The position numbers and the translations under genes are program-made. From Beijerinckia mobilis (GTDB lineage: Bacteria > Pseudomonadota > Alphaproteobacteria > Rhizobiales > Beijerinckiaceae), in contig NZ_JQJH01000006.1 of NCBI RefSeq assembly GCF_000745425.1, positions 1-64,000 of the forward strand: DNA of 64,000 nucleotides, written 5' to 3'. The notes under the pieces are model-generated. The model saw only the letters and a list, made by a program, of their open reading frames with translations, was not told the origin of the DNA and did no database searches. The first letter of the stretch is position 1; each line of letters starts with the position of its first letter. Of the stretch, positions 44,561-50,941 are shown piece after piece.

Positions 44561-44863
44561 TCAGCCGGAGAGCGCACCAAGCAATTCAACCGTTACATTT
44601 TCCGGGCCAAGTTTCGCTTCGCAGATGAGGCGCGACTTCGAACCGACACCGACGATCGCATCGAGATGCTCGTTTTCCTCGCGGGTCGCCTTGCTGAGGC
44701 TCTTTTTGCCTTCCGTGACGAAGACGTGGCAATTGTCGAAATAACCCTTGGCACAGGTGCAAGCGCCGAGCGGAATGCCTGCGGCCGTGATGATTTCGCG
44801 AAGAGTGGTGCCTTCAGCCCCCTCTTGAACCTTATCCTGGGGCTTGATTGTGACGGTAGGCAT
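44561..44863 (-). CDS. Nif-associated [2Fe-2S] ferredoxin with altered cysteine spacing
   Basis: A 100-residue beta-grasp ferredoxin: 'TVTIKPQDKVQEGAEGTTLREIITAAGIPLGAC' then the ligand loop and a last cysteine in 'SRLICEAKLG'. Cysteines are at 35, 37, 45 and 81, a C-x1-C-x7-C-x35-C pattern. Adrenodoxin-type proteins have C-x5-C-x2-C-x~36-C, so the second ligand appears to have moved. FdxD of Rhodobacter is a nif-linked [2Fe-2S] ferredoxin and may be the nearest functional parallel. It is first in a three-gene unit with the CxxC and SIR2-like genes. It may donate electrons to nitrogenase or to cofactor synthesis; this is inferred from context. Confidence 0.82.
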   Translation of the reverse strand: MPTVTIKPQDKVQEGAEGTTLREIITAAGIPLGACTCAKGYFDNCHVFVTEGKKSLSKATREENEHLDAIVGVGSKSRLICEAKLGPENVTVELLGALSG

Positions 44864-45145
44864 GAACCTCGTATCCTCTTAATGTACTAAAAGCTTCACC
44901 GGTTACAAAAGACGCGGCACCATTGCCTCGTCTTAAAGGGTCATTACGTTACGCAAGGAAGCGCGTATCTAAAAATCGCTCTTCTCCCGGCCCATGGATA
45001 CAGGACGACGAGACGCCGCGCACGGGCACGGCGTTCTATCCTGTTCCGGAACATCACGCGCCAATCGGGACCGGTGGCGATGTTTCGACTTTCCGGGAAT
45101 GCATCAAATCAACCGGACGGAGATCAATCCGCCCGAGGCGATGCC
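44864..45145. other. Gap between the DegT-like gene and the [2Fe-2S] ferredoxin operon
   Basis: About 280 bases. No gene is seen. At 44912-44928 the minus strand reads AGGCAATGGTGCCGCG, a GG-N10-GC arrangement with a good -24 half but a poor -12 half; it is only a weak candidate for a sigma-54 promoter of the ferredoxin unit. Confidence 0.3.
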
Positions 45146-46297
45146 TCAAAGAGTAATTTCCGCACCAGCACCAATGTTGATCGATGCATCCTTCATCGAA
45201 CCAACAATGAAGGCGATCTGATCTTCGGTGAGATGCGCGTGGAAGGGTAGCGCGACCGCACGATCAGCGACTTTTTCCGTCACCAGAAAATCCTTCTTCC
45301 GGTAGCCGAGATCGAAATAATGCGGCTGGAGATGCAGCGGCATCGAATAGGCGGCGGCCTCGATTTCTTCCTTGATCAAGTCCTCGATGATGCTGTCACG
45401 GCTTGACCGCGTGAATCGGGTGCCGAGATGGACGATGTACAAAAACCAATGCACCTCTGTGACATCGGGACCGATATAGGGGTCCTTGATGCCCTCGAAG
45501 GATTTGACATAATCAAAATACCAGAACTCGGTACGCTTGCGCCGTTCCAGAATGAGTTCGAGACGCTGCAATTGCACGAGAGCAAGCGCCGCCGACAGGT
45601 TGCTCATCACGCCGTTATAGGCAGGCGCGCGACCAACGACCACCGAGGCACGTTCGTCCAGACGATGATTGCGATAGCGGCGCAACGCCATATAGACATC
45701 AATATCGTCAGTAACGACCACACCGCCCTGACCGCAGACAAGCGGGCCCGGTTGTGAGAAATCGAACACTGAACAATCGCCAAAAGTGCCGACAAGCGCA
45801 TTTTTGTAGGTCGAACCGATCGCCTCGCTTGAATCCTCGATCAGGATCAAATTGTATTTGTCGGCAAGTTCACGAAATTCCGTCCAAGCTGCGGGATGTC
45901 CATTGACATTATTGACGACGATCGCCTTCGTCTTGTCGCTGATCTTGTTTTCGGCCTTGTTCGGGAGCATGCAACCCGACCAATAATCGATATCGGCAAA
46001 AATAGGGAAAGCGCCGCGCAGGCTGATCGCATGGGCGAGTTCACGGAAGGAATGCGGCGACGCGATCACCTCCATCCCCGGCCCGAGCCCATAGGCATCG
46101 AGCACCAGCATAAGCCCCATGGTGCCGCTCGATGTCGCAACAGCATATTTGCGACCGAGATAGCGCGCGAATGCTTCCTCGAAGGCCTCGACAGCTTCGC
46201 CGGAACTGATCGAAGCGGACTGCAAGACCTCGAGAACGGCATCCAATTCCGCTTGCGACATATCGGGATCGCACAGGGGAATCAGGTTCGCAGTCAT
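45146..46297 (-). CDS. DegT/DnrJ/EryC1-fold protein lacking the PLP lysine
   Basis: A 383-residue protein with the fold-type I aminotransferase layout of the DegT family: phosphate-loop 'ATSSGTMGLMLVLDAYGLGPGMEVIASPHSF', 'FADIDYWSGCMLPN', 'LILIEDSSEAIGSTYKNALVGTFGD' and C-terminal 'AYSMPLHLQPHYFDLGYR...ADRAVALPFHAHLTEDQI'. At the cofactor-binding site the text is 'SVFDFSQPGPLVCGQGGVVVTDD' instead of F-S-F-x3-K-x6-GG; the Schiff-base lysine is replaced by Gly184. A normal aminotransferase reaction is therefore unlikely; PMP-dependent dehydratases of this family use a histidine there, also absent. It ends the nifS-nifT-DUF6129-like unit. Role in nitrogen fixation unknown. The ATG at 46297 has an AGGA site upstream. 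Confidence 0.82.
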   Translation of the reverse strand: MTANLIPLCDPDMSQAELDAVLEVLQSASISSGEAVEAFEEAFARYLGRKYAVATSSGTMGLMLVLDAYGLGPGMEVIASPHSFRELAHAISLRGAFPIFADIDYWSGCMLPNKAENKISDKTKAIVVNNVNGHPAAWTEFRELADKYNLILIEDSSEAIGSTYKNALVGTFGDCSVFDFSQPGPLVCGQGGVVVTDDIDVYMALRRYRNHRLDERASVVVGRAPAYNGVMSNLSAALALVQLQRLELILERRKRTEFWYFDYVKSFEGIKDPYIGPDVTEVHWFLYIVHLGTRFTRSSRDSIIEDLIKEEIEAAAYSMPLHLQPHYFDLGYRKKDFLVTEKVADRAVALPFHAHLTEDQIAFIVGSMKDASINIGAGAEITL

Positions 46298-46569
46298 GAT
46301 TTTTTCCTGTTGTGCACGACGATAATGCCCGTCGCGGCGGAGGGATCGCGAGTGATGGTCACGCAATGATCATGCGCATTCACAAGGTAGAGCGTGAAAC
46401 ACGCAAATTCCTTGTAGGGGCGTTCCCCATCCACGTCGCTGGAATCGCAGCGGGTCAGGGATATACCTGGAAACCGCTGCCGGAAATCCTGCAGGACGGA
46501 GGGATCAGCCTCCGGCCCTGACAGCAAGCCCTCGATTTCCACCAATTGTTCGGCGCTGAGATTGGCCAT
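46294..46569 (-). CDS. Conserved nif-cluster protein (DUF6129-like)
   Basis: A protein of 91 residues: 'MANLSAEQLVEIEGLLSG...LQDFRQRFPGISLTRCDSSDVDGERPYKEFACFTLYLVNAHDHCVTITRDPSAATGIIVVHNRKKS'-like content, with the motif FPG-x6-CD-x-SD and a C-terminal 'HC-x6-DP-x2-ATG'. The same arrangement is remembered from small proteins in the nif regions of Azotobacter-type diazotrophs (DUF6129). Two cysteines and conserved histidine/aspartate residues suggest metal or cofactor contact, but no function is established. The start overlaps the nifT stop region and its end overlaps the DegT-like start by four bases, so it is translationally coupled in the nifS unit. Confidence 0.78.
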   Translation of the reverse strand: MANLSAEQLVEIEGLLSGPEADPSVLQDFRQRFPGISLTRCDSSDVDGERPYKEFACFTLYLVNAHDHCVTITRDPSAATGIIVVHNRKKS

Positions 46570-46577
46570 GCCCTCAC

Positions 46578-46790
46578 TCAATCATCGTTAAGCTTGCGTG
46601 CTTCGACGGTGCAAGGAAGATCCGTGCCAGGGGTCGCCGGGGGCAGTTCGAGCTGCCAGCCATTGCCGAGCGTAACAATGCCGCCCCACATCTCCGGCTT
46701 TTCCATCGACACAATCGGCTCTTCCAGGTCCTTTTTCGGCACATAGACCGAAAGCTGACCCGCACCGTCCTTACGCAGCATGATTTTCAT
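46578..46790 (-). CDS. nifT: NifT/FixU protein
   Basis: A 70-residue protein matching the NifT/FixU family: it opens MKIMLRKDGAGQLSVYVPKKDLEEPIV, followed by 'WGGIVTLGNGWQLELP', which is the family core. NifT is widespread in nif clusters; it is dispensable under standard conditions in Klebsiella and Azotobacter, and its role in nitrogenase maturation is unclear. It lies 139 bases after nifS, behind a long stem-loop, and directly before the DUF6129-like gene. Confidence 0.93.
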   Translation of the reverse strand: MKIMLRKDGAGQLSVYVPKKDLEEPIVSMEKPEMWGGIVTLGNGWQLELPPATPGTDLPCTVEARKLNDD

Positions 46791-46872
46791 GGCACTCTCC
46801 TAAGCCACTGCATCGGTTCCGGGAGAATGCCCGAATTGCTCCGGTCAATCATCCCCGCATTTGATTAGGCAT

Positions 46873-46915
46873 CACACAGACCCCGAAAGCATCTGGATGC
46901 TTCGGGTTCGGTGTG
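46873..46915 (-). terminator. Long imperfect stem-loop between nifS and nifT
   Basis: Arms CCCGAAAGCATC and GATGCTTCGGG pair with one bulged A around TG, and CACAC/GTGTG extend the stem. It begins 15 bases after the nifS stop. No U-run follows on the minus strand, so it may protect nifS mRNA or attenuate read-through into nifT rather than terminate fully. Confidence 0.55.
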
Positions 46916-46929
46916 CCAGCCACGAGGCC

Positions 46930-48066
46930 TCAGGCGGCGATCGCGGCTGCTTCGTTCACGATCCCGGGCAGCACTTCGAGAAGCGTGTCAATATCCGCTA
47001 CCGTATTATCACGACCCAGGGAGAACCTTATCGACGACAAAGCGCCGCGTTCGTCAACCCCCATGGCCAGCAACACATGTGACGGCTCCGTCCCGGCGGA
47101 AGTGCAGGCGGCTCCCGCCGAAGCGCAGATACCCGCTCTGTCGAGACGTTCCAGTAAAAGTTCAGCTTCAAGATTGCCGAACCGAATGTTTGTCGTATTC
47201 GCAACACGCGGCGCACCCGCACCATTGACGGAAGCAATATCAATGGCGGCAAGCACACCGGCCTCGAGCCGGTCACGCAGCCCCGCAAGATAGGCCTGCT
47301 GTTCGGCGAGCTCTTTCTGCGCGAGCGTTGCGGCTTTCGCGAGACCGATAATACCGGGAACATTCTCGGTTCCACCACGGCGCGCGCGTTCCTGATGACC
47401 GAACAATTGCGCCGGCAGTTTCAAGCCCTTGCGCACGAAAAGGACACCGATACCTGTCGGGCCATGCAGCTTGTGGCCGGAGAGCGACAGAAGATCGACC
47501 GGCACTTTCTTCAAATCGACCGGAATCTTGCTGACCGCCTGCACAGCATCGGTATGAAACAGGACATTTTTTTCCTTGGTGATCGCGGCGATCTCCTCGA
47601 TCGGGAAAATCACGCCGGTCTCATTATTCGCCCACATCACCGTCACCAGCGCGGTGTCCGGACGAATCCGTGAAGCGACTTCGGCGGCATCGATCCGGCC
47701 CAGATTGTCGACAGGCACATACGAAACCTCGATACCCTGCTTTTCGAGATGGCGCAGGAGCTCGAGACTGGAGGGATGTTCGACGCTGCTGGCGACAATA
47801 TGTTTCTTGTCAGGATTGAGAGCCAGCGCACCCAGAATGGCCGTGTGGTTGGATTCAGTACCGCAGCTCGTGAAGACGACTTCCGGTGGCGAGCAGGACA
47901 GGAAACGGGCGACGTCGCCGCGCGCCTGCATCACTGCTTCCTTGCTGCATTCGCCAGCTTTGTGTTTGCTCGATGGGTTGGTCGGCCCCGTGCGCATGCA
48001 TTCCGCCATCGCCTCGATGGCTTCCGGGGCCACGGCGGTGGTGGCATTATTATCGAGATAGATCAT
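46930..48066 (-). CDS. nifS: Cysteine desulfurase NifS
   Basis: A 378-residue PLP enzyme that removes sulfur from cysteine to supply Fe-S clusters for nitrogenase. Visible motifs: 'YLDNNATTAVAPEAIEAM', 'TSCGTESNHTAI', 'ANNETGVIFP', 'HTDAVQAVSKIPVDL', the PLP lysine in 'LSLSGHKLHGPTGIGVLFV', 'GHQERARRGGTENVPGIIGL' and the persulfide cysteine in 'CASAGAACTSAGTEPSHVLLAMG'. The 'GHQERaRRGGTENV' and ACTS loops fit NifS rather than SufS. It heads its own unit: a terminator and a sigma-54 promoter lie just upstream. nifU is not in the window, which is unusual because it normally precedes nifS. Confidence 0.95.
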   Translation of the reverse strand: MIYLDNNATTAVAPEAIEAMAECMRTGPTNPSSKHKAGECSKEAVMQARGDVARFLSCSPPEVVFTSCGTESNHTAILGALALNPDKKHIVASSVEHPSSLELLRHLEKQGIEVSYVPVDNLGRIDAAEVASRIRPDTALVTVMWANNETGVIFPIEEIAAITKEKNVLFHTDAVQAVSKIPVDLKKVPVDLLSLSGHKLHGPTGIGVLFVRKGLKLPAQLFGHQERARRGGTENVPGIIGLAKAATLAQKELAEQQAYLAGLRDRLEAGVLAAIDIASVNGAGAPRVANTTNIRFGNLEAELLLERLDRAGICASAGAACTSAGTEPSHVLLAMGVDERGALSSIRFSLGRDNTVADIDTLLEVLPGIVNEAAAIAA

Positions 48067-48148
48067 GTCGCCAGCCCGTCATCTCTCAGCACCCCTCCAC
48101 TCGCGGGAGCGGGCGCATTTCATCTGCCAGAACAATTCTTCCCAGCGA

Positions 48149-48164
48149 TGCAATTTGCCGGCCA
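48149..48164 (-). promoter_or_regulatory. Sigma-54 promoter of nifS
   Basis: Minus-strand TGGCCGGCAAATTGCA fits TGGCACG-N4-TTGCA with a perfect GG-N10-GC spacing and a full TTGCA -12 element; two bases of the -24 box differ. It lies about 83 bases before the nifS ATG and downstream of the nifZ terminator. No exact TGT-N10-ACA site is found upstream; the nearest is a TGT-N9-ACA at 48188-48202. Confidence 0.7.
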
Positions 48165-48223
48165 TCGACAATTGACCAAAAGCGGCATGTCGCGTGGAAA
48201 CAAGGCGATAGAAGGATTCCCGC

Positions 48224-48254
48224 AAAAGAAAAGAGCGCCCGCTAAGGCGCTCTT
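48224..48254 (-). terminator. Intrinsic terminator after the nifB-nifZ operon
   Basis: Minus-strand AAGAGCGCC-ttagc-GGGCGCTCTT stem followed by TTCTTTT, 60 bases after the end of the second nifZ-like gene. It separates the nifB unit from the nifS unit. Confidence 0.85.
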
Positions 48255-48312
48255 GATGATAACGACTCGATCTATGCCTATTGAACAGGCAGGTTTTCCC
48301 CCATGTCGGGAT

Positions 48313-48561
48313 TCAGACCGGCTCCAGCTCTTCCTCGAGACAGCCGACGACCAGTCTTTGACCATCGAACTCCACGAGGTAAAGCGGGCGCTTGGTTTCG
48401 CTGATCACTCCGACATTGACGATTTCGCCGAGATCGCCTTCCTTGACGAGAAGCGCATCAATCGGATGATCCGGATAGGATCCGTCATTATAAAGATCTT
48501 CCGTCGCCCGGACGCGCTGACCCCATTGGAATCGCGCCGCAAACCCGCCGCCTGGCTCCAT
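48313..48561 (-). CDS. nifZ: NifZ-domain protein, second copy
   Basis: An 82-residue protein with the NifZ beta-barrel pattern: 'FQWGQRVRATEDLYNDGSYPDHPIDALLVKEGDLGEIVNVGVISETKRPLYLVEFDGQRLVVGCLEEELEPV'-type content, in which G-x-x-V, NDGSYP and GEIVNVG are the shared core. NifZ helps form the second P-cluster of the MoFe protein. It follows the first nifZ-like gene with a TAATG stop-start overlap. The two copies diverge: this one keeps the C-terminal 'EVEFxxxxLxVGCxExEL' part. Whether both are needed is unknown. Confidence 0.85.
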   Translation of the reverse strand: MEPGGGFAARFQWGQRVRATEDLYNDGSYPDHPIDALLVKEGDLGEIVNVGVISETKRPLYLVEFDGQRLVVGCLEEELEPV

Positions 48562-48896
48562 TATTCTTCTCCTGCCGTCGAGGCTGTCGGTGATTTCTTT
48601 TTCGGCGCGGGAGCGTCATCATCGTCGTCCACCGCCTCGAGCTCTCTGGTCTTCATACCGACCTTGTTGCCAGTGAGAATGAACTCGACGCCGAAGATAT
48701 AATGCTGCTGCAGGAAGGTGCCTATGTTCATGACATAACCTTCCTCACCCTTCTTGGCGAGAATGTCACCGACATCCTTGCCGCAATAAGTGCCGTCATT
48801 GCGAACCGTGCGCTTCGTGCGCACGCGCTGGCCATAGGTGAAACGCGGCGGCTCGTTCAGCTCAACTACATCGCTGTCACGGCTGATATTGGTCAT
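48561..48896 (-). CDS. nifZ: NifZ-domain protein, first copy
   Basis: A 111-residue protein with the NifZ core 'PPRFTYGQRVRTKRTVRNDGTYCGKDVGDILAKKGEEGYVMNIGTFLQQHYIFGVEFILTGNKVGMKTRELEAV'-type content; 'GxRV.....RNDGT.pG...G..L..kGe.GyV..iGtfLQ...iy.V.F...g..VGm...EL' is the usual NifZ signature, closer to the canonical family than the second copy. The last 25 residues are an Asp- and Lys-rich disordered tail. NifZ takes part in P-cluster maturation. It is read after the LRV gene and before the second nifZ, in the nifB operon. Confidence 0.9.
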   Translation of the reverse strand: MTNISRDSDVVELNEPPRFTYGQRVRTKRTVRNDGTYCGKDVGDILAKKGEEGYVMNIGTFLQQHYIFGVEFILTGNKVGMKTRELEAVDDDDDAPAPKKKSPTASTAGEE

Positions 48897-48949
48897 TCAA
48901 GCCCTCCTCGCAAAGGACAAAAGGTCGAATTTCCGGCAGGATGCCGACT

Positions 48950-49747
48950 TCAGGGGCTTGCGCGAAACCCTTCGCCAGTGCCCGCATTGCCCTGCCCGCC
49001 CTCTTCCGCATCCTTGATGCGCTGGCGCGCCATTTCCGACACCAGCGGATCGGGATCGTCCACGAGGGAGCCCAGAGCACTCACGTCGATCCGTTCGGCG
49101 ACCTCGTAGCGCACGCGCCAGTCGGGATCCTCCTTGAGTTCGACGAGCTGTTCATTAGACAATCTTTGTGCCACCTCCAGGCGAATGGCCGGCTCCTTGT
49201 CCTGCGCCATGCGCATGAGCATCGATGGATCGATCCGGTGCACAACCGTGCGGCGCACCTCGATTTCCGGATCATTGATCATCAATGGCAAGGTCGAGGG
49301 CGACAACCGCTTGGCAACCATCGTGCGCACATAATAATCAGGATCATTGATCATCGAAACAAGCCCCGCCTCGTCCAGACGGGAAACGACGCGGATCCGC
49401 ACTTCACGATGCGGATCATTGCGCAACTTGCTCATATAGGAATCGGGCAATCTGGCGGCTGCGGCCCAGCGCACCGTTTCATCCGGATCATTGAGGAGAG
49501 GCGGCAGACGGAAAATATCCGCATGTTTCGCGGCGACCGCCCGGACCTCGAAGAAAGGATCGTTCAGATGCTCGTTCGCGAGCGTCGGATTCCAGTTAAA
49601 GAACCGATCAATCCGCCGTGCGTAGCGGTCACGCACACAAGCCTGTTTGAGCTGGCACTTTCCCTCGGCCTGCAAGGATTTGTAGGAGCAATCCTCACAG
49701 CTCAGTTCGCGCCCCTGCCAGTCGCGCGCTTCGTCCGCCTCACTCAT
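48950..49747 (-). CDS. Leucine-rich-repeat-variant (LRV) protein with Fe-S cysteine motif, copy 1
   Basis: A 265-residue protein. The N-terminus holds four cysteines at 17, 20, 31 and 37 (C-x2-C-x10-C-x5-C), the pattern of the [4Fe-4S] domain in the Azotobacter vinelandii LRV protein. About eight repeats of 24 residues follow, each with a 'LxNDPdxxVRxxVAxRL' core (for example NDPDETVRWAAAARL, NDPDYYVRTMVAKRL, NDPEIEVRRTVVHRI). The repeats form a right-handed alpha/3-10 solenoid. Function in nitrogen fixation is unknown; a scaffold or redox-sensing partner is possible. The start MSEADEARDW at 49747 overlaps the TPR gene end by eight bases. A second copy lies upstream of nifB. Confidence 0.88.
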   Translation of the reverse strand: MSEADEARDWQGRELSCEDCSYKSLQAEGKCQLKQACVRDRYARRIDRFFNWNPTLANEHLNDPFFEVRAVAAKHADIFRLPPLLNDPDETVRWAAAARLPDSYMSKLRNDPHREVRIRVVSRLDEAGLVSMINDPDYYVRTMVAKRLSPSTLPLMINDPEIEVRRTVVHRIDPSMLMRMAQDKEPAIRLEVAQRLSNEQLVELKEDPDWRVRYEVAERIDVSALGSLVDDPDPLVSEMARQRIKDAEEGGQGNAGTGEGFRASP

Positions 49748-50264
49748 CTTCGTCCTGCAATGACCGCTGATGAACTTCAAGCAGGAGAGTCGCACCGATC
49801 TTGTCCGTCGGATCGAGATCGAGAAGCTTCATGACCGCTTCCAGCCCCTCATCGAGGTTACCGAGGCGCATCTGGAGATAGGCATAACCTTTCAGCACGA
49901 AAAGAAAGAAACGCGGCATCATATCATAGGAGCTGAAATCAGCATCACCACGCTGAACCTGCCGCCAGTCTTCCGACAGATTATTATGATGCAGAGCCTC
50001 GGAAAGGCACACAAGCGCCACATCAAGACATTCAGCAAGCCGGCCTTTGTAGAAATAGAAGCGGTATAGGCCGATCAGAACTGCCGGATGACCAGGAGCA
50101 ATCAGCTCCGCCTGCCGCAAGTGATCGAGCGCTACATCATCCTTGTGATAGAGGCTGGCTGCAAGATTCAGATGTTGCGCAGCCTCTTCCGGGAGCCCTG
50201 CACCCAGAAGAGCCTCGACGTCCTGAACTGGCGCCTGCTCGCCATAGCTGGTCGCCATGTCCAT
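49740..50264 (-). CDS. TPR-like protein of the nifB operon
   Basis: A 174-residue, mostly helical protein. 'EEAAQHLNLAASLYHKDDVALDHLRQAELIAPGHPAVLIGLYRFYFYKGRLAECLDVALVCL' and 'RFFLFVLKGYAYLQMRLGNLDEGLEAVMKLLDLDPTDKIGATLLLEV' read as two pairs of tetratricopeptide-like helices (A, G/L-Y, LxxxGxxxEAxxxxxxxLxLDP). No cysteines in a metal pattern are seen. Proteins of this kind occur next to nifB and LRV genes in other diazotrophs, but the partner is not known. It lies 11 bases after the IscA-like gene and overlaps the LRV gene. Confidence 0.78.
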   Translation of the reverse strand: MDMATSYGEQAPVQDVEALLGAGLPEEAAQHLNLAASLYHKDDVALDHLRQAELIAPGHPAVLIGLYRFYFYKGRLAECLDVALVCLSEALHHNNLSEDWRQVQRGDADFSSYDMMPRFFLFVLKGYAYLQMRLGNLDEGLEAVMKLLDLDPTDKIGATLLLEVHQRSLQDEDE

Positions 50265-50275
50265 GAAAGCAACCC

Positions 50276-50629
50276 TTAGTGTTTGTGATCCAGATCCATG
50301 CTCGGCGCGGAATGGCTACCGCAGGTGGAGGTGTTTTTCGGATCGTAGAACTTCAAACCGGCCGAGGTGGGAGTTTCGACGAAATCCATCGTCACGCCCT
50401 GGAGAATAGCCTTGCTCGATGCGTCGATAAAGAAGCGCAGGCCATTGGACTCATGTACGGTTTCATTGGCCGCAGGCTTGTCGACGACGGCAAATTCAGC
50501 GGAAGGACCAGAGCAACCACCCGGAGATACGGTAAGACGCAGACCGCTGCTGGGGCCGCCGTCGAAACGCAGCATACGACGGACGAATTTATCAGCCGCA
50601 GGGGTAATCGTTACGTTGAGATCATCCAT
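50276..50629 (-). CDS. HesB/IscA-like Fe-S assembly protein (nif type)
   Basis: A 117-residue A-type carrier-like protein: 'VTITPAADKFVRRMLRFDGGPSSGLRLTVSPGGCSGPSAEFAVVDKP' and 'GLRFFIDASSKAILQGVTMDFVETPTSAGLKFYDPKN' give the IscA fold with the first conserved cysteine in GGCSG. At the C-terminus the usual C-G-C pair is reduced to a single cysteine in 'STCGSHSAP', so only two of three ligands remain, and a His-rich tail (DLDHKH) follows. Nif-linked IscA proteins hold or carry Fe-S clusters for nitrogenase components. It lies four bases from fdxN in the nifB operon. Confidence 0.86.
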   Translation of the reverse strand: MDDLNVTITPAADKFVRRMLRFDGGPSSGLRLTVSPGGCSGPSAEFAVVDKPAANETVHESNGLRFFIDASSKAILQGVTMDFVETPTSAGLKFYDPKNTSTCGSHSAPSMDLDHKH

Positions 50630-50632
50630 AAG

Positions 50633-50851
50633 TCAGGCCGCCTGATAACGTGGATAAGAGTCGTCGATTACGCAAGTCTCTTCAATGGGGCAGACAAGCG
50701 CGCACTGGGGGTCGTCATGAAAACCGATGCATTCAGTGCATTTAGCGGGATCAATGACATATATCCCATCACCAGCGCTGATGGCTTCATTCGGGCATTC
50801 AGCCTCGCAGGCAGAACAATTGACACAAGAGGCCGCGATTTTCAATGCCAT
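50633..50851 (-). CDS. fdxN: Ferredoxin FdxN, 2[4Fe-4S], downstream of nifB
   Basis: A 72-residue bacterial-type ferredoxin with '[12 protein letters not shown]' and '[18 protein letters not shown]', the second motif carrying the long insertion and extra cysteine ('IEETC') typical of nif-linked FdxN. FdxN donates electrons for NifB cofactor synthesis and in some species to nitrogenase. The frame runs upstream to 50926, but MALKIAASC at 50851 is the family start. It directly follows nifB. Confidence 0.93.
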   Translation of the reverse strand: MALKIAASCVNCSACEAECPNEAISAGDGIYVIDPAKCTECIGFHDDPQCALVCPIEETCVIDDSYPRYQAA

Positions 50852-50941
50852 TGCACCACTCCATGAAGAGGACTTGGAAAAATCAAGGAAAGTCCCAGGA
50901 GTCGGGGCGCCGTGGCGCCCCGACAATGATCGCTTGAGGGA

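Noticed and set aside
44912-44928. AGGCAATGGTGCCGCG as sigma-54 promoter of the [2Fe-2S] ferredoxin unit
   Set aside because: The -12 half (CCGC) is poor; kept only as a weak note in the gap entry.
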